Below, in pieces: positions 60,255-64,000 of a DNA stretch of 64,000 nucleotides. Position numbers and translations under genes: made by a program. Every line of letters begins with the position of its first letter. Position 1 is the stretch's first letter. The notes beneath the pieces were generated by a model. The model worked only from the letters and a program-made list of their open reading frames with translations. It made no database searches and had not been told where the DNA came from. The DNA lies in NCBI RefSeq assembly GCF_907165195.1, contig NZ_OU015584.1, forward strand, positions 558,001 to 622,000, given 5' to 3'. Source of the stretch: Parvicella tangerina. GTDB taxonomy: Bacteria > Bacteroidota > Bacteroidia > Flavobacteriales_D > Parvicellaceae.

Positions 60255-63200
60255 CTACTTCACTGTGAATCTTTCCACATGAATATGAGTTCCTGCTTTA
60301 ACAATCTTCACAAAATAAATCCCCTTAGCCAGGTGTGAAGTAGCAATTTCTAACTTCTTTTCGGTTGATTTGATAGGCTCTCCAATTACCTGGCCAAGTT
60401 GATTAAGTACGATTATGCTTCGCTCCGCTTGATTGCTAAACTCTAAGGTGAGCTGATCATCACCAATGGCAATTGGGTTCGGATAAAGAAGAACACCAGT
60501 GTTTATAGGATTGTTAAACTCAACGACTTCAGTATTTGAGTAAGTGAACTCTCCATTGAAATCAGTTTGCTTCAAGCGGTAGTAAGATGTTCCCTGAATA
60601 GGTGATCTGTCAACCGTTGAGTAGTTAAGAGGTGTGCTTGAGTTTCCAGCACCTTCAATAGTTTCTATCGTGTAAAACTCAAGGCCATCACTACTTCTCT
60701 CGAGGGTAAAATAATCGTTATTAATCTCCGAGGCCGTTTCCCAATTGATTTTCACTTCGTCACCAAAAGGTTTTGCTTCAAATGATAATAATTCAACAGG
60801 AAGTGGATTCGTTGGGTAATTGTTTGTACCTAGCGTAAATGGACTGAATGAAGTAACGGCTCCATTGCTAATGATCTGATTAGGAGTAGCCGAGCCATCA
60901 TTTCCATGGTCTCTCCACATGGATCCATCCCATCTTGCTACGGATACGGTTGCTGGATCATTGACACCACTGCAGGCACCACTGTAGTTTTCATAACTTA
61001 GGGAAACAGAAACATTATTGCCTGAAGCTAATCGATCTAAAGTCCAATATTCGCAATCAGAAATATAATCGAGAGTTGCCTCCATTGAGTTGTCAGCATA
61101 TCCAGATAGATCTGGGTCTGTGTCAAAATACTGTGCTCTAAATTGGGCTGAACCGCTTGAGGGGTTGGAAATAGAAATAGGGCGATAGAAACCATTGTCT
61201 CCAACAGGAAACGCAAATGCATCATTACCGATTTTATCAATGGGGCCATCTACGTGAGATGAGTTAGAGACAGCGGTAACATTGGAATTATCTGTCATTA
61301 CGATCAGGTTTGTTGCATCTGAATACACGATGCCCTGATTCAAAGCAAGATCGTTTAATATGTCAAAGCTACTACCAAGGTAAACGTCTCCTCCAGGTTT
61401 ACTTACTTCTAAATCTCTCATTCTATGTAACACACCACCTACGAGATCTGTAATATTTTGATCTGAACTTCCGTCTAGAACTACACGGCCATTACCAGCT
61501 TCACCAAAGTAGATTTGATCATTGCTGTTCAGGTTAATATCTCCAGCAAAAGTGTCGGAGTTATTTCTTGTAGGTCTTAAATCGCCTGTGTTAGACTCTG
61601 TAAATGTAACATCCCCGTTGTAGTCGTCCGAAAATCCATTGTTGCTGGAAAGTCTAAATGTTCCAGTACTTGCATTATCGAAAGTGACGTTACCGTTATA
61701 GGTATTACCTCCAACAGATGCATCTGTAAAAGCTCCTGTTTTTGTAAATTGGGTAGATCCTTCAAACGTATTTTCTCTTAGAAAAATTCGGGCACTTTCA
61801 AACGATGCGTCAGCATTAAAAATGGCATCTCGAATATCTAATTGTGTTGATGCGCCCGTGGTCACGATATTTTGGGCAGTTGATCCTACTTGTGTGAAGT
61901 TCCTCAACTCCAAATAGCTACCATCAAAACCTCCTGCTCCAACGGTTATAGTATAGGTGTCTGATAGCGATGAGCTGCCGCCTGACGCACCAAACCGAAC
62001 ACCATCGGATGCAGCAACAGATTCTAGGGTAATATCACCGTTAAAAACACCTGTGCTTCCCGATGAAGAGTTCACATAGCATTCAGCGTTGTTTGATGTC
62101 GCGTTATTGTATATGTTGAGTGGGCCATTTAGCGTAATATGACCATTGTTCCCTAGATAAACTCTACCAGTAGTTGCTGAAGAGGAATTGTTCGTAATGT
62201 CGGTAGTCCCATTAATAACAAGACTTCCGTTCGAGTTATTACTAAAATAACTGTTGCTAGAGTTACCTGAAGTTCCTTGAACAACGGTTAGATCACCTGC
62301 TAGATCGATTGTTCCGTCATTAGGAAAATATAGGCGAGTATTATCGTCAGAGCTAGAAAAATCAATTACCGTATTTCCATTAATGGTTAGTGTAGATCCA
62401 TTAGAATTAGATACGTTTAAGTTTTGTCCCGCTCCTACGTGATTGACGTAAAGATCACCCGCAATAGTGTTTCCAGCGCTAGAGTAGGCGAGGAACATGT
62501 CATCACTCCCTGTGTTATTCATGGTGACATTTCCACTAAACATGTCTGGGTTGTTTGCTCCCATCATGAAGTATCTAGATCCAGAGTTAACCATGGTGAA
62601 ATCGCCAGCAAAAGAGTTGTTACCTTGTGATTGATCATCAGCGACTCCCCCAGATTTTTCTAGATATGCTGTACCACCATAGGAAGTGTTGTCAGTTCTG
62701 AATCTAGGTCCGATAAATGAGACATCGCCTCCCCAATCAGAGTTGATGTTATAAAAGTAAGCATCTCCAGTAAGGGTAAGGTTTTGGGCAGTGGCTCCAA
62801 TTTGTGTAAAATTTCTAAATTGTAAATCACCAGTTGTAAAACCGTTGCCACCTATAGAAACTACTTTTGTAGCAGCCAGAGTTGTGGGGCTATCGCTAGG
62901 ACCAAAATAAAAGCCATCAGAACCAACGCCATAATTTTCTAGGGTTAGGTTTCCATTAAAATTGGTAGAGGCTGCTCCGCCATTTGTAATGTAAAACTGA
63001 GAATTGTTGCAGGTAGATGAATTTGAGAAGGAAACATCTCCATTCACTGTTATGGTAGCGTTGTTTCCAAAATAAAAGCGTCCAGTGGTTCCAGAAGTAT
63101 TAAGTGCGATGTCTACATTTCCATCAATGTTAATAACAGAGGCAGCATTGTCTCCGATGTAGAAATTTTGATTCCCTGAACTCCCATTGTCTGTGATTGT

Positions 63201-64000
63201 CAGGTCTCCGTTAATACTGATGTTACCATCATTTGGAAAATAGGCACTATTGGCGTTAGAACTATTATTGGTTATGCTAACATTTCCAGTGATAGTTGTG
63301 CTTGTTGTCCCGGTGTTTGCAAAAGACAAGTTTCCGGCTGTGGCTCCATTTGCAATATTTAAATCTCCATCAATGTAACTATCGCTAACGTTGTAAGCAA
63401 AGTAGAAGTTGCCTGTTCCCGTATTCGAAACAGTCAGGTTATTGGATACGGTGTCTGCATCGCCATTACCAAACAAAAAATTGTCTGCGCCTGAATGCAC
63501 CAAATCTAAAGTAGAGTGGAAATAGTTTCCTCCAGCACTGTTATCGTTAGATGCACCTGTTTTTTCTAAATAAGCGGTTCCTCTGTAAATCGTACCATCT
63601 GTCCTTAATCTTGGTGCTACAAAGTTGATATCACCACCCCAGTCGCTATCTTCGCAATAGAGGTTCGCACCTCCAGTCAATGTTAAGGATTGTGGAGTAC
63701 CACCAACCTGCGTGAAGTTTCTAAAGATCAGATTGCCGTCAATAAAGCCTCCTATTCCTGTAGTAACAGTCTTAGTTGCAACCAAAGTTGCACTACCACC
63801 AGCCTCTCCAAAAGTAATGCCGTCTGAATTTGCTACGGTGGTTGTGACCTCGATGTCATCATTAAATGTAGCTGACGCATTTGAAGTGTAAGCAAATCGA
63901 ATATATGAATTGGTTGCCGCGCTGTTATTATTGGCAATAACTGGTTGGTTAAAGATTACCGAGCCGTTCCAACCCGCTCTAATCTCTTGGTTAGAGGTTG
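60255..64000 (-). CDS. Very large repetitive surface protein with T9SS type A sorting domain (N-terminus off window)
   Basis: The reverse frame is open to the right edge, so the gene is cut; at least 1248 codons are visible (the TTG at 63785 is just the first start-like codon). The visible part is Asn/Ser/Thr/Gly-rich beta-solenoid sequence (GDLTI.NNGSS, GNVTF, ITGNVSITNNSS), with a superrepeat of about 300 residues seen as FRNFTQVGGTPQSLTLTG, FRNFTQIGATAQNLTLTG and LRNFTQVGSTAQNIVTTG. The C-terminal ~350 residues leave the solenoid, and the last ~75 (LLYPNPIAIGDDQLTLEF ... LNQLGQVI ... GIYFVKIVKAG) are a T9SS type A sorting domain. A cell-surface or secreted adhesin-like role is inferred. 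Ends 47 bases before tex. Confidence 0.9.
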   Translation of the reverse strand, partial: TSNQEIRAGWNGSVIFNQPVIANNNSAATNSYIRFAYTSNASATFNDDIEVTTTVANSDGITFGEAGGSATLVATKTVTTGIGGFIDGNLIFRNFTQVGGTPQSLTLTGGANLYCEDSDWGGDINFVAPRLRTDGTIYRGTAYLEKTGASNDNSAGGNYFHSTLDLVHSGADNFLFGNGDADTVSNNLTVSNTGTGNFYFAYNVSDSYIDGDLNIANGATAGNLSFANTGTTSTTITGNVSITNNSSNANSAYFPNDGNISINGDLTITDNGSSGNQNFYIGDNAASVINIDGNVDIALNTSGTTGRFYFGNNATITVNGDVSFSNSSTCNNSQFYITNGGAASTNFNGNLTLENYGVGSDGFYFGPSDSPTTLAATKVVSIGGNGFTTGDLQFRNFTQIGATAQNLTLTGDAYFYNINSDWGGDVSFIGPRFRTDNTSYGGTAYLEKSGGVADDQSQGNNSFAGDFTMVNSGSRYFMMGANNPDMFSGNVTMNNTGSDDMFLAYSSAGNTIAGDLYVNHVGAGQNLNVSNSNGSTLTINGNTVIDFSSSDDNTRLYFPNDGTIDLAGDLTVVQGTSGNSSNSYFSNNSNGSLVINGTTDITNNSSSATTGRVYLGNNGHITLNGPLNIYNNATSNNAECYVNSSSGSTGVFNGDITLESVAASDGVRFGASGGSSSLSDTYTITVGAGGFDGSYLELRNFTQVGSTAQNIVTTGASTQLDIRDAIFNADASFESARIFLRENTFEGSTQFTKTGAFTDASVGGNTYNGNVTFDNASTGTFRLSSNNGFSDDYNGDVTFTESNTGDLRPTRNNSDTFAGDINLNSNDQIYFGEAGNGRVVLDGSSDQNITDLVGGVLHRMRDLEVSKPGGDVYLGSSFDILNDLALNQGIVYSDATNLIVMTDNSNVTAVSNSSHVDGPIDKIGNDAFAFPVGDNGFYRPISISNPSSGSAQFRAQYFDTDPDLSGYADNSMEATLDYISDCEYWTLDRLASGNNVSVSLSYENYSGACSGVNDPATVSVARWDGSMWRDHGNDGSATPNQIISNGAVTSFSPFTLGTNNYPTNPLPVELLSFEAKPFGDEVKINWETASEINNDYFTLERSSDGLEFYTIETIEGAGNSSTPLNYSTVDRSPIQGTSYYRLKQTDFNGEFTYSNTEVVEFNNPINTGVLLYPNPIAIGDDQLTLEFSNQAERSIIVLNQLGQVIGEPIKSTEKKLEIATSHLAKGIYFVKIVKAGTHIHVERFTVK
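61610..64000 (-). repeat. ~300-residue superrepeats in the T9SS beta-solenoid gene
   Basis: Three copies of a roughly 900-bp unit are readable, with landmark 'RNFTQVG.TAQN' segments near 63725, 62830 and 61915. Inside each lie smaller units of the type NNSGN/GDLT(I/V). Copies differ by many substitutions. Confidence 0.75.

Noticed and set aside
63783-63785. TTG at 63785 as the start of the T9SS surface protein
   Set aside because: The frame stays open to position 64000 with the same repeat type of sequence, so the gene is truncated by the window and this TTG is internal.

Overview
The window looks like a chromosomal segment of a low-GC member of the Bacteroidota, most likely order Flavobacteriales (possibly near Crocinitomicaceae/Cryomorphaceae; this placement is inference). 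The evidence is: type IX secretion (T9SS) cargo with C-terminal sorting domains, a PorP/SprF protein, a gliding-type adhesin/PorP/OmpA operon, DUF5686, TlpA proteins with a DUF4369-like N-terminus, a Bacteroidota-style cytochrome oxidase operon, and TAnnTTTG promoter elements in place of sigma70/Shine-Dalgarno signals. I saw no rRNA, tRNA, CRISPR, IS element or phage. Coding density is very high: no gene-free stretch exceeds 300 bases (the longest are about 214 bases at 30113-30326 and 230 bases at 54269-54498).

Left part (1-9900). A TauE/SafE permease (cut by the left edge) and moeA read leftward. Divergent from them is an aa3-type oxidase operon: heme O synthase, two subunit III proteins (the first carrying a very large insertion), subunit IV, two SCO copper chaperones, a DUF420 assembly protein and a small Cys-containing membrane protein. 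Subunits I and II are not here. A short-chain fatty acid transporter follows, then a 46-residue protein with 14 cysteines and an ECF sigma factor with a cysteine-rich tail.

Middle part (9900-34900). MORN-repeat proteins, lipoproteins, an assimilatory [4Fe-4S] sulfonucleotide reductase, a T9SS-secreted subtilisin, a DoxX/MauE-like plus thioredoxin fusion, a small cytochrome c pair, tatC, a DUF5686 outer-membrane protein and lptB. Next comes a 9 kb leftward surface operon (1577-residue repeat adhesin, PorP/SprF, 1051-residue OmpA protein), then tsaB, a GT-C-like membrane protein, waaA/kdtA, an outer-membrane-like protein and queD.

Right part (34900-64000). Three tandem paralogous secreted proteins of unknown function (KPVIYLY/YPYLFWE family), an SDR, dxs, an omega-amidase-like nitrilase, an AI-2E transporter, the leftward run lpxK-pnp-gatB-tlpA-tlpA, recG, a pair of DUF7793-like proteins, proline dehydrogenase, a T9SS protein and a MuiA-family protein. 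Last is a leftward run tex - mobA::moaD fusion - antitoxin - ParE toxin - moaE, where the toxin-antitoxin pair interrupts molybdenum cofactor genes and starts at a palindromic promoter. The window ends inside a very large repetitive T9SS surface protein.

The most notable points are the Cys-rich mini-protein beside a Cys-tailed sigma factor, the triplicated KPVIYLY family, the toxin-antitoxin module with a candidate operator inside the Moco operon, the MobA-MoaD fusion, the insertion in oxidase subunit III, and promoters so close to start codons that leaderless mRNAs are predicted.
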